Below, one piece after another: positions 9,442-17,109 of a DNA stretch of 64,000 nucleotides. Source of the stretch: Streptomyces sp. 2114.4. Its GTDB lineage: Bacteria; Actinomycetota; Actinomycetes; Streptomycetales; Streptomycetaceae. The notes under the pieces were generated by a model. That model saw only the letters and a program-made list of their open reading frames with translations. It ran no database searches and was not told the DNA's origin. A program made the translations under genes and the position numbers. Numbering within the stretch: the stretch's first letter is position 1; each line of letters begins with the position of its first letter. Where the stretch lies: contig NZ_FYEY01000001.1 of assembly GCF_900187385.1 (NCBI RefSeq), positions 3,038,001 through 3,102,000 of the forward strand, read 5' to 3'.

Positions 9442-9470
9442 CCGCCCACCCCCCTTCGGGGGGTGGGCGG
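9442..9470. terminator. Strong hairpin between convergent genes
   Basis: A perfect 13-bp GC stem (9442-9454 with 9458-9470) closes a 3-nt loop between the convergent LCP3 and glycosyltransferase genes. No U-tract follows on the plus strand, as is common in Streptomyces. The rest of 9333-9609 shows no gene. Confidence 0.75.
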
Positions 9471-9609
9471 GTAGGGAGGGGAGGTTTCCCGGGGCGCGGA
9501 TGTGAAGTTCCCCAGGGGTGTGGGTTTCCCCGGAGCCGGCTCAGGGGTTCCACGGAGTCGGCTCGGGCCCCCGAGCCGGCTCGGCGGTGATCACCGCCGA
9601 GGAATGTCC

Positions 9610-10641
9610 CTATTCGCTCGCGGCCGCCGCTGCCATGACCGCCGGGCGGCGGCTGGCGATGACCCTCTTGGCGAGGGAGCGGGGGCTGGTCAGGAAGCCC
9701 ACGCCCCAGGCCATGTGCATGGTGGCCAGGGCGAGGGGGATCTGGGCGCGCGCCTTGAGCGACAGGCCCTTGCCGGCGGGCACCGACCCCGCGGCGATCG
9801 CCGCGAGATAGCCGCCCGGGACGATCAGCGCCCAGGGCGTGACCGCCGCACCGGCCACCAGGCCCGCCGCGATGGCACACACCGCGGTCGGCGGCGCGAG
9901 GTAGCGCAGGTTGATCGAACCGGCGTGGTAGCGGGCGACGACATGGCGCCACTTGCCGTAGTCCTTGTACTGCTTGGCCAGCGCCTTGACGCTCGGCCGC
10001 GGGCGGTACTGCACCCGCAGCTCGGGCGAGAACCAGATCTGCCCGCCGGCCTCACGGATACGGAAGTTCAGCTCCCAGTCCTGGGCGCGGATGAACTCCT
10101 CGTTGTAGCCGCCCTGCTGCTCCAGCGCCTCGCGCCGGAAGACCCCGAGGTAGACGGTCTCGGCGGGGCCCGCCTGTCCACCGGTGTGGAAGGCCGCGTT
10201 GCCCACACCAATCTTGGAGGTCATCGCGGCGGCGACCGCGTCCTCCCAGGCGTTCTCCCCCTCGGCGTGCATGATGCCGCCGACGTTCGCGGCGCCGGTC
10301 TCCTCCAGGAGGCGCACGGCGGTGGCGATGTAGTTCGGCGAGAGCATGCCGTGGCCGTCGACACGGACCACGATGGGGTGCCGGGACGCCTTGATCGCGG
10401 CGTTCAGCGCGGCGGGGGTACGGCCGGTGGGGTTCGGCACCGTGTGCACCCGGGCGTCCTCGGCGACGAGCTCGGCGGCGATCTCGTCCGTACGGTCCGT
10501 GGACGGGCCGAGGGCGATCACCACCTCCATCTCACCGGCGTACTCCTGCTCCAGGATGTGCCGGACCGAATTGCGCAGGTGACGTTCCTCATTGAGCACC
10601 GGCATGATCACGGAGACGGCCGGGGGCTGCTGCTGCGGCAT
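9610..10641 (-). CDS. Family 2 glycosyltransferase, membrane-associated
   Basis: A 343-residue GT-A fold enzyme. The N-terminal catalytic domain has VSVIMPVLNEERHL (nucleotide-binding start), ALGPSTDRTDEIA, NPTGRTPAALNAAI, VRVDGHGMLSPNY (the DXD-position motif is degenerate, DGH) and the acceptor-site motif RAQDWELNFRIREAG. The C-terminal 90 residues hold hydrophobic stretches (AVCAIAAGLVAGAAVTPWALIV, GGYLAAIAAG) that anchor it in the membrane. GAGG lies 5 nt before the ATG. It lies between LCP genes and diverges from LCP4, so it may add a sugar to a lipid-linked polymer later transferred by an LCP enzyme; that link is inference. Donor and acceptor are unknown. Confidence 0.88.
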   Translation of the reverse strand: MPQQQPPAVSVIMPVLNEERHLRNSVRHILEQEYAGEMEVVIALGPSTDRTDEIAAELVAEDARVHTVPNPTGRTPAALNAAIKASRHPIVVRVDGHGMLSPNYIATAVRLLEETGAANVGGIMHAEGENAWEDAVAAAMTSKIGVGNAAFHTGGQAGPAETVYLGVFRREALEQQGGYNEEFIRAQDWELNFRIREAGGQIWFSPELRVQYRPRPSVKALAKQYKDYGKWRHVVARYHAGSINLRYLAPPTAVCAIAAGLVAGAAVTPWALIVPGGYLAAIAAGSVPAGKGLSLKARAQIPLALATMHMAWGVGFLTSPRSLAKRVIASRRPAVMAAAAASE

Positions 10642-10886
10642 GGTTCCTCAGGGGTACGGCCCGCGGTGGAGCCGCCAGCGACGGCAGCGCCCGCCGGGAG
10701 ACTGCAGTATCGCGCCTCACGTTACCGCGAATGGTGGACATCGTCGGACGCAGCCGGGTGGCCGACCGGTGGATGCCCGGCGTGTGGCGCCGTACATCCG
10801 ATCATATGGACCTACGGTGCTCCAGACGGATTTGCCCCCTTTCTTCCTCTGCTCCAGCCGCCCGTCCCGCCGCGGAGGTGTCCCCC

Positions 10887-12350
10887 GTGACCGCGCCGTT
10901 CCGCTCCCCCCGTCCGGCCAGGCGCCGGGCCGCCCGGCCGAGCCCGCGCCGGCGCCCGCCGGGCCCGCGCTGGGGACTGCGGATCGGCGCGGTCACGTCC
11001 GTACTGCTGCTGGCCGCGAGCGGGGTCGGGCACGCCGTGGTCACCGGCGTGGAGAGCGGCATCGGCCGGGTGGACGCCTTCACCGGCATGAGCAACCGGC
11101 CCGGGGGCGGCGACGGGCTGAACTTCCTGGTCGTCGGCACGGACGGGCGCGACAAGCTCACCCCCGGCGAGAAGCGGAAGTACCACCTCGGCGGCGCGCC
11201 CTGCCACTGCACCGACACCCTGATGCTGGTGCACCTCTCCGCCGACCGGGACCGCGCCAGCGTGGTCAGCCTCCCCCGCGACTCCTACGCCGAGGTCCCC
11301 GCGCACACGGACGCGGTCACCGGCCGGCAGCGCCCCCAGCACGCCATCAAGCTGAACGCGGCCTACGCCGAGGGCGGCCCCAGCCTCACCGTGCGGACCG
11401 TCGAGCACATGACGGGGGTGCACATCGACCACTATCTGGAGGTCGACTTCACCAGCTTCATGCGCAGCGTGGACGCGGTCGGCGGGGTGGAGATCTGCAC
11501 CGTACGGCCGCTGCGCGACAGCTATACGGGCCTGGATCTCCCCGTCGGCACCTCGCGGCTGAGCGGTGGCCAGGCCTTGCAGTACGTGCGCTCCCGGCAT
11601 GTCGACGGCTCCGCCGACCTCGGCCGGATGCAGCGCCAGCAGCGCTTCCTGGCCTCCCTCATCCACAAGATCACCTCCTCCGGGGTGCTGTTGAACCCGG
11701 TCCGCTTCCGGAATGTCGCCGACACGGTGCTGGGATCCGTCCGCGCCGACTCGGGCTTCGCGGCGGGCGACCTGGTCGATCTCGGGCAGGCGATGCGCGG
11801 CTTCACCCCCTCGTCGTCGGAGTTCACGTCCGTGCCGCTGCGCAATGTGGCCCAGCCGGTGCCCGGCGTCGGCTCGACCGTGCGGTGGGATCCGGTGCAG
11901 GCGCCGAAGCTCTTCCAGGCGATCCGCGAGGACCGGCCGCTCGCCGTGCACCGGGACCGCACCCAGCCGCGGGCCAGGGTCGTGGACGTACCGCCGGGAC
12001 AGGTCCAGGTGCGGGTCGGCGACGGCAGCGACCGGCCGGGACCGGACGCCGCGGTGGCCAGGGAACTGCAGGCCACCGGGTTCGCCACCACCGGCGCGCC
12101 CGGCGCCTCCCCCCTCGGCAGGGCGCCCCGCACGGTCATCGCCTACGACCCGCGCTGGGACCGTTCGGCCCGCTCGCTGGCCGCCGCGCTGCCGGGTGCC
12201 GAGCTGCGTCCGGTGGCCGGGCGGGGGCCGGTGATGCAGGTGACGGTCGGCCACGGCCACCAGGCGGTGCAGCGGGTACGGGCCGAGGAGCCGCCGCAGA
12301 AGCCGGGCGGCCTCGCGACGATCACCGGGGACGAGGCGGTGTGCACATGA
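10887..12350 (+). CDS. LCP family protein 4
   Basis: A 487-residue LCP protein. The GTG at 10887 is preceded by GGAGGTG with 6-nt spacing, a near-ideal ribosome site, which rules out the 52-codon upstream extension. The layout is an Arg/Pro cytoplasmic tail, a membrane helix (IGAVTSVLLLAASGVGHAVV) and an LCP domain (NFLVVGTDGRDKL, CTDTLMLVHLSAD, VSLPRDSYAEVP, IKLNAAYAEGGP, IDHYLEVDFTSFMRSVDAVGGVEI, ALQYVRSRHV). The tail (VQVRVGDGSDRPG to TVIAYDPRWDRSARSLAAALP) resembles a LytR_C domain. Its stop overlaps the start of a 26-codon reading frame (ATGA), suggesting coupled expression with the secreted protein downstream. It is closer in motif spelling to LCP5 (IKLNAAYAE) than to LCP1-3. Confidence 0.92.
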   Translation: MTAPFRSPRPARRRAARPSPRRRPPGPRWGLRIGAVTSVLLLAASGVGHAVVTGVESGIGRVDAFTGMSNRPGGGDGLNFLVVGTDGRDKLTPGEKRKYHLGGAPCHCTDTLMLVHLSADRDRASVVSLPRDSYAEVPAHTDAVTGRQRPQHAIKLNAAYAEGGPSLTVRTVEHMTGVHIDHYLEVDFTSFMRSVDAVGGVEICTVRPLRDSYTGLDLPVGTSRLSGGQALQYVRSRHVDGSADLGRMQRQQRFLASLIHKITSSGVLLNPVRFRNVADTVLGSVRADSGFAAGDLVDLGQAMRGFTPSSSEFTSVPLRNVAQPVPGVGSTVRWDPVQAPKLFQAIREDRPLAVHRDRTQPRARVVDVPPGQVQVRVGDGSDRPGPDAAVARELQATGFATTGAPGASPLGRAPRTVIAYDPRWDRSARSLAAALPGAELRPVAGRGPVMQVTVGHGHQAVQRVRAEEPPQKPGGLATITGDEAVCT

Positions 12351-12427
12351 GCGAGCGCAGGGATCTCCTCATCGAAAGGCGCGCGCTGGGCGCCGACGGG
12401 GCCGGGCGGAGCGAGGCCCCGTCATGA
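12347..12427 (+). CDS. Possible 26-aa coupled micro-ORF
   Basis: An ATG overlapping the LCP4 stop codon as ATGA opens a 26-codon frame (MSERRDLLIERRALGADG...). It ends in another ATGA that supplies the ATG of the next gene. The product is short, highly charged and Arg-rich, with no membrane segment. It may encode a real micropeptide or merely carry ribosomes from LCP4 to the secreted protein by termination-reinitiation. No homologue is recognised and coding status is uncertain. Confidence 0.4.
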   Translation: MSERRDLLIERRALGADGAGRSEAPS

Positions 12428-12882
12428 GCGTCCCCGCACCCCGCCGCACCGCGTCCCGGCCGCCCGCGCGCCGTCCGGACGCCCGTCGCGATGCGCGCCG
12501 GACCGTGGTGGCCGTCGCGGCGCTCTGCCTGGTCGCGGCCACCGCCGCCGCGTCACCGCCGGCGCCGCCGGAACCGACCGGCTGCGGGGACCTGGTGCGC
12601 GGCCAGCTGTGTCTGCGCGGTCCGGTGGGGGCGGCCGGCACGTACACCGCGGCCTACCGGCGGCTCGGGGCGGTGAGCGGCCGGGACGAGATCATCGTGC
12701 GGCTTGGTTACCAGCGCAAGAACGACCGGATCACCGCCTTCCCCGGGTGGTTCGGCACCCGGCGGACGCAGGGCGGCGCGGTGGTGCTGAGCGGCCGGGT
12801 GGAGATGCTCGCGGACGAATGCATCCGGGGCGTCATGGAGCGTGGCGAGACGGTCTATGTCACGAAGTGGAGCTGCGGCTGA
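12424..12882 (+). CDS. Small secreted protein of unknown function
   Basis: A 152-residue protein with an Arg-rich N-terminus and a signal-peptide-like helix (TVVAVAALCLVAATAAASPPA). The mature part is about 110 residues with four cysteines (CGDLVRGQLC near the start, DEC and SCG near the end), compatible with two disulfides in an extracellular fold. The core (AAYRRLGAVSGRDEIIVRLGYQRKNDRI... FPGWFGTRRTQGG) is beta-rich. I do not recognise the family. The start overlaps the stop of the 26-codon frame (ATGA) and thereby the LCP4 transcript, so it may work with LCP4 at the cell surface. Confidence 0.7.
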   Translation: MSVPAPRRTASRPPARRPDARRDARRTVVAVAALCLVAATAAASPPAPPEPTGCGDLVRGQLCLRGPVGAAGTYTAAYRRLGAVSGRDEIIVRLGYQRKNDRITAFPGWFGTRRTQGGAVVLSGRVEMLADECIRGVMERGETVYVTKWSCG

Positions 12883-12911
12883 TGTCCTGGACGGCCTGAA
12901 AGGGGCGCATC

Positions 12912-13493
12912 GTGTGGCAGGTAGTGCTGGACGTCACCCCCACCACGGTGACGCTCTTCCTGGTCCTGGCGCTGGCGGTGGCCGTGGCGTTGGCCCTGTG
13001 GACGGCGCTCACCCCCGGCAGCACCGCGCCGCGCACCACGGCCCGGACGCTGCTGGCCGGCTGGCTGCTGCTGTTCCTGGTGGCGACGCTCGCGCCGAGC
13101 CAGCCGATCGGCTCCGGGGACGCGACGGTGTGGTGGCGGCCCGGTGAGGGGCTGTTCGATCTGGGGGCGCAGCTGGAGCCCGGGGAGCTGGTGATGCTGG
13201 TGCGGCGGCAGATCGCCACTGCCGCACTGTTCGTGCCCGCGTCACTGCTGCTGCGGTTTGCGGCGCCGCGCATCTCGGCGGCCGCCGCGTTCCTGCTGGG
13301 CGTGGGCCTGTGCCTGGCCATCGAGACGGCGCAGCTGCTGATGCGGGCCGGGCGGATCGCCGATATCGACGATGTGATCTGTGCGGCCGCAGGCACCGTC
13401 ACCGGCGCGGGGCTGGCGCTGCTCGGGCAGCTGGCGGTCGCCGCTATGCGTCGTCGAGCCCTTCCGCGACGCGCCGTTCGCGCAGTTCCATGA
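12912..13493 (+). CDS. VanZ family membrane protein
   Basis: A 193-residue protein with about four to five membrane segments (VTLFLVLALAVAVALALWTAL, LLAGWLLLFLVATLAP, IATAALFVPASLLLRFAA, FLLGVGLCLAIETAQLL, a C-terminal helix). It carries the VanZ signature IETAQLLMRAGRIADIDDVICAAAG, with Glu-Gln and Arg-Asp-Asp at the expected spacing. The GTG at 12912 has AAGGGG 7 nt upstream. VanZ-like proteins are linked to teicoplanin and lipoglycopeptide resistance and envelope modification, but most have no proven activity. It is 29 bp from the secreted protein, so it extends the LCP4 operon. Its last 50 nt overlap the 3' end of the convergent thioesterase gene. Confidence 0.85.
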   Translation: MWQVVLDVTPTTVTLFLVLALAVAVALALWTALTPGSTAPRTTARTLLAGWLLLFLVATLAPSQPIGSGDATVWWRPGEGLFDLGAQLEPGELVMLVRRQIATAALFVPASLLLRFAAPRISAAAAFLLGVGLCLAIETAQLLMRAGRIADIDDVICAAAGTVTGAGLALLGQLAVAAMRRRALPRRAVRAVP

Positions 13494-13998
13494 TCGCGCG
13501 CCGCCGGGCGAGGCGGTGCGTCCGGCGGATCTGCGCCTCCTGGTAGCGGCGCTGGTCGCGCTCGGTCTCGGGGAGCACCGGCGGCACCCGGCGCGGCTTG
13601 CCCTGCTCGTCGACGGCGGCGAAGACCAGGTAGGCGGAGCCGACCTGCTGGGGCGGGCTGGATTCGTTCCAGCGCTCGGCCAGCACCCGTACGCCGACCT
13701 CCATCGAGGAGCGGCCGGTCCAGTTGACCTGGGCGCGGACGTGGACGAGGTCGCCGATCCTGACCGGTTCGAGGAAGGCCATCTCGTCCATCGAGGCGGT
13801 CACGGCGGGCCCGCCGGAGTGACGCCCGGCCACGGCGCCCGCCGCGTCGTCGACGAGTTTCATGATCACGCCGCCGTGCACCGTTCCGAGGAGGTTGGTG
13901 TCGCCGGCCGTCATGATGTGGCTGAGTGTGATGCGGGACACGGATGTGGGCTTGCCCACGATCTCGTCCTCGGCGCTGTCGGTGACGAGTTCGGTCAT
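13444..13998 (-). CDS. Acyl-CoA thioesterase (hotdog fold, YciA/ACOT type)
   Basis: A 184-residue single-hotdog enzyme hydrolysing acyl-CoA to free acid and CoA. The catalytic region NLLGTVHGGVIMKLVDDAAG has the Asn, His-Gly-Gly and Asp pattern of the family. TASMDEMAFLEPVRIGDLVHVRAQVNWTG is the matching hotdog core. A basic 35-residue tail follows (RRYQEAQIRRTHRLARRRAIM). The ATG at 13998 begins directly at the conserved N-terminus (MTELVTDSAEDEIVGKPT). It is convergent with and overlaps the VanZ gene by 50 nt, and diverges from LCP5 across 270 bp with no other gene. Confidence 0.88.
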   Translation of the reverse strand: MTELVTDSAEDEIVGKPTSVSRITLSHIMTAGDTNLLGTVHGGVIMKLVDDAAGAVAGRHSGGPAVTASMDEMAFLEPVRIGDLVHVRAQVNWTGRSSMEVGVRVLAERWNESSPPQQVGSAYLVFAAVDEQGKPRRVPPVLPETERDQRRYQEAQIRRTHRLARRRAIMELRERRVAEGLDDA

Positions 13999-14268
13999 GC
14001 AGCCAGCCTAAGCGGCGCCCGTACGGCGCTGCCCCACGCCGGTCGTGAGACTGGTCTCGCCCTTTGCGCAGGTCCGTGACACACGTCTCGCTCCCCCGCC
14101 GGAAACGATCCGGAATGGTTGGTTCCATTCGTGCAGGTCGGAATGGTCATGGGCCCGTGCGGTATGCGTCGGGCTGCCTCCGTGGCTTTGCATCAGCTCT
14201 GCAACAGCACTGGCCCGATCCGGCACCCGCTCTATGGAGGACCCCGCGGGGCATGCACACTTCCTCCT

Positions 14269-15585
14269 ATGAATCAGTGGCAAGGGGGCACCTCCCGTTC
14301 GAGCGGAGCCGAGAATGGGGGCGGGTGGTCCGGCGACCAGAGCGGCAACCGGTACGGACACGGCAGCGGCAGCGCCGAGCCGGAGGGTGCGCGCGCGATG
14401 CCACAGGTGCGTCGCGACGCGGGCCCCGGCTATCAGCGGCACGAGCCTCCGCTGCCCCCGTCGATGTCCCCGCGCCGGGGCGCGGCCGTGCCGCCGCAGC
14501 AGTCCCAGGGCTACGACGACGGGTACGACGGATACAACACCGGCCAGGTCTACGGCGGCGGCCGTGGTGGCGGTGACGGCTACGACGGCCGCGCCGGCCG
14601 GCCGCGCCCCCACTGGGGCCGGCGCATCAAGTGGACGGTCATCGCCCTGGTCGCGGTGCTGGCGGTCGCCTCGGTGGCCACCTACTTCTGGGCCGACGGC
14701 AAGCTCCGCCGCAAGGTCGACCTGAGCAAGGTCATCGACCGCCCGGCGACCGGCGACGGCACGAACTACCTGATCGTCGGCTCGGACAGCCGTGAGGGCA
14801 TGTCCGCCGCGGACAAGCAGAAGCTGCACACCGGCTCCGCCGAGGGCAAGCGCACCGACTCCATGATGATCCTGCATGACGGCAGCAACGGCCCGACGCT
14901 GATATCCCTGCCGCGCGACTCGGACGTGGAGATACCCACCTACGTCGGCTCGTCCTCCGGCAAGAAGTACCCGGGCACCGGACGGCACACCAAGCTCAAC
15001 GCGGCCTACGCCGAGGACGGCCCGGAGCTGTTGGTGCGCACCGTCGAGTACAACACCAAGCTGCACATCGACCACTACGTCGAGATCGGCTTCGCCGGCT
15101 TCGCCAACATCGTGGACGCCATCGGCGGCGTCGAGATGGACATCCCCAAGGCGTTCAAGGACAAGAACTCCGGCGCCGACTTCCCGGCCGGCAAGCAGAC
15201 GCTCAACGGCCAGCAGGCGCTCGCCTTCGTCCGCACCCGGCACGCCTTCGCCGGCCAGGACCTGGACCGTACGAAGAACCAGCAGAAGTTCCTGGCGACC
15301 CTGGCGAGCCAGACCGCCACCCCGAGCACGGTCCTCAACCCCTTCAAGCTCTACCCGACCATGAGCGCCGGCCTGGACACGCTCATCGTCGACAAGGACA
15401 TGAGCCTGTGGTCCCTGGGCAACATGTTCTTCGCGATGAAGGGCGTCACCGGCGGCGACGGCAAGTCGATGAACATGCCGATCTCCGGCAGCACCGGCGG
15501 CAACCTGGTCTGGGACAAGGCCAAGCTCCACCAGCTGGTCCAGCAGCTGAACAACGACGAGAAGGTCACGGTCTCCGGCAACTGA
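14269..15585 (+). CDS. LCP family protein 5
   Basis: A 438-residue LCP protein. The cytoplasmic part is a long Gly/Ser/Tyr-rich low-complexity tail (GYDDGYDGYNTGQVYGGGRG), followed by a membrane helix (WTVIALVAVLAVASVATYFW) and an LCP domain (NYLIVGSDSREG, DSMMILHDG, ISLPRDSDVEIP, HTKLNAAYAEDGP, IDHYVEIGFAGFANIVDAIGGVEM, ALAFVRTRHA). It ends soon after the domain without a LytR_C module. The ATG at 14269 is favoured because the residues after it match a typical hydrophilic LCP leader, although the ribosome site is weak; 50 in-frame codons upstream look non-coding. The tail is a plausible disordered or phosphorylated segment. A strong terminator follows. Confidence 0.9.
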   Translation: MNQWQGGTSRSSGAENGGGWSGDQSGNRYGHGSGSAEPEGARAMPQVRRDAGPGYQRHEPPLPPSMSPRRGAAVPPQQSQGYDDGYDGYNTGQVYGGGRGGGDGYDGRAGRPRPHWGRRIKWTVIALVAVLAVASVATYFWADGKLRRKVDLSKVIDRPATGDGTNYLIVGSDSREGMSAADKQKLHTGSAEGKRTDSMMILHDGSNGPTLISLPRDSDVEIPTYVGSSSGKKYPGTGRHTKLNAAYAEDGPELLVRTVEYNTKLHIDHYVEIGFAGFANIVDAIGGVEMDIPKAFKDKNSGADFPAGKQTLNGQQALAFVRTRHAFAGQDLDRTKNQQKFLATLASQTATPSTVLNPFKLYPTMSAGLDTLIVDKDMSLWSLGNMFFAMKGVTGGDGKSMNMPISGSTGGNLVWDKAKLHQLVQQLNNDEKVTVSGN

Positions 15586-15624
15586 CCGGCGGCCCGGACC
15601 GAGCAGGCAAAGAGAGCAGACAAA

Positions 15625-15666
15625 GAGAGGGGCCCCGGACCGCAGTGGCGGTCCGGGGCCCCTCTC
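15625..15666. terminator. Bidirectional terminator, 19-bp perfect stem
   Basis: Bases 15625-15643 pair perfectly with 15648-15666 around a 4-nt loop, between the convergent LCP5 and acyl-CoA dehydrogenase genes. The minus-strand gene stops only 12 bp further on. Confidence 0.9.
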
Positions 15667-15677
15667 CCGTCTTCTGC

Positions 15678-16853
15678 TTACTGCGGCAGGTTGCGCGCCA
15701 TCACGATCCGCTGCACCTGGTTGGTGCCCTCGTAGATCTGCGTGATCTTGGCGTCCCGCATCATCCGCTCGACGGGGTAGTCACGGGTGTAGCCGTAGCC
15801 GCCGAGCAGCTGGACGGCGTCCGTGGTGATCTCCATGGCGGCGTCCGAGGCGTAGCACTTGGCCGCGGCGCCGAAGAAGGTCAGGTCCTCGCCCTTGCCG
15901 CCGGCGGAGATCCGCTCGGAGCGGGCCGCCGCGGCGTAGGTGAGCTGGCGGGCCGCCTCCACCTTCATGGCCATGTCGGCGAGCATGAACTGGACGCCCT
16001 GGAAGTCGCCGATCGGCTTGCCGAACTGCTTGCGCTCCTGGACGTAGCCCTTGGCGTAGTCCAGGGCGCCCTGGGCGATGCCGAGGGCCTGGGCCGCGAT
16101 GGTGATGCGGGTGTGGTCCAGGGTCTTCATGGCGGTGGCGAAGCCGGTGCCCTCGGCGCCGATCATGCGGTCGGCGGGGATGCGGACGTTGTCGAGGTAG
16201 ACCTCGCGGGTCGGGGAGCCCTTGATGCCGAGCTTCTTCTCCGGGGCGCCGAACGAGACCCCCTCGTCGCCCTTCTCGACGACGAAGGCCGAGATGCCCT
16301 TGGAGCGCTTCTCCGGGTCGGTGACGGCCATCACCGTGTAGGAGTCGCTGACGCCGGCGTTGGTGATCCAGCGCTTGACGCCGTTGAGGATGTAGTGGTC
16401 ACCGTCGCGGACGGCCTTGGTCTTCATCCCGGCCGCGTCGGAACCGGCGTCCGGCTCGCTCAGGCAGTACGAGAACATCGTGTCGCCCTTGGCCAGCGGG
16501 CCCAGGTACTTCGCCTTCAGCTCCTCGGAGCCGGAGAGGATCACCGGGAGCGAGCCGAGCTTGTTGACCGCCGGTATGAGGGAGGACGAACCGCAGACGC
16601 GGGCCACCTCCTCGATGACGATGACGGTCGCCAGCGCGTCGGCGCCGGCACCGCCGTAGGCCTCCGGTACGTGGACGGCGTGCAGGTCATTGGCGACCAG
16701 CGCGTCGAGCGCCTCCTGCGGGAAGCGGGCCTCCTCGTCCACCGCGGCGGCGAACGGCGCGATCTTCGCCTCGGCGAGCGAGCGCACCGACTCGCGGAGC
16801 ATGTCGTGCTCCTCGGACGGCCGGTACAGATCGAAATCAGCGGTTCCCGCCAC
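15678..16853 (-). CDS. Acyl-CoA dehydrogenase
   Basis: A 391-residue flavoenzyme of the short/branched-chain acyl-CoA dehydrogenase type, which oxidises acyl-CoA to the 2-enoyl-CoA and passes electrons to ETF. The helical N-domain is followed by the FAD/substrate motifs (MFSYCLSEPDAGSDAAGMKTKAV, ILNGVKRWITNA). The C-terminal helical domain carries LGGYGYTRDYPVERMMRDAKI and IYEGTNQVQRIVMARNL, where the Glu of IYEG is the catalytic base in this family. Length is normal. The GTG at 16853 has GGGGAG nine bases upstream. The 256-bp gap to the divergent UDP-glucose dehydrogenase contains both promoters. It is probably in fatty-acid or branched amino-acid degradation. Confidence 0.93.
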   Translation of the reverse strand: MAGTADFDLYRPSEEHDMLRESVRSLAEAKIAPFAAAVDEEARFPQEALDALVANDLHAVHVPEAYGGAGADALATVIVIEEVARVCGSSSLIPAVNKLGSLPVILSGSEELKAKYLGPLAKGDTMFSYCLSEPDAGSDAAGMKTKAVRDGDHYILNGVKRWITNAGVSDSYTVMAVTDPEKRSKGISAFVVEKGDEGVSFGAPEKKLGIKGSPTREVYLDNVRIPADRMIGAEGTGFATAMKTLDHTRITIAAQALGIAQGALDYAKGYVQERKQFGKPIGDFQGVQFMLADMAMKVEAARQLTYAAAARSERISAGGKGEDLTFFGAAAKCYASDAAMEITTDAVQLLGGYGYTRDYPVERMMRDAKITQIYEGTNQVQRIVMARNLPQ

Positions 16854-17109
16854 GCTTTCTCACTCCCCTGTGAGCTGTCGGCAGTGCTAACTACCGTTAA
16901 GTAACCCTTTACCTCTCCGGATTCTAGGCGCCGGGCCGGGCCTGCGGATACGTGAGGTTGCCGACAGTTACAGACCTGCCCGCGCGACGACTGGAGATGG
17001 CCCTTCCTGGCCCGACTATGCTCGGTCAGCGCCGTTTTCCCCAGCGAAGTGACCCGACCACCCCGCAGCCCCCGGCGCTGCGCCGCCGCATTGCCTGTTT
17101 GGAGCATCC

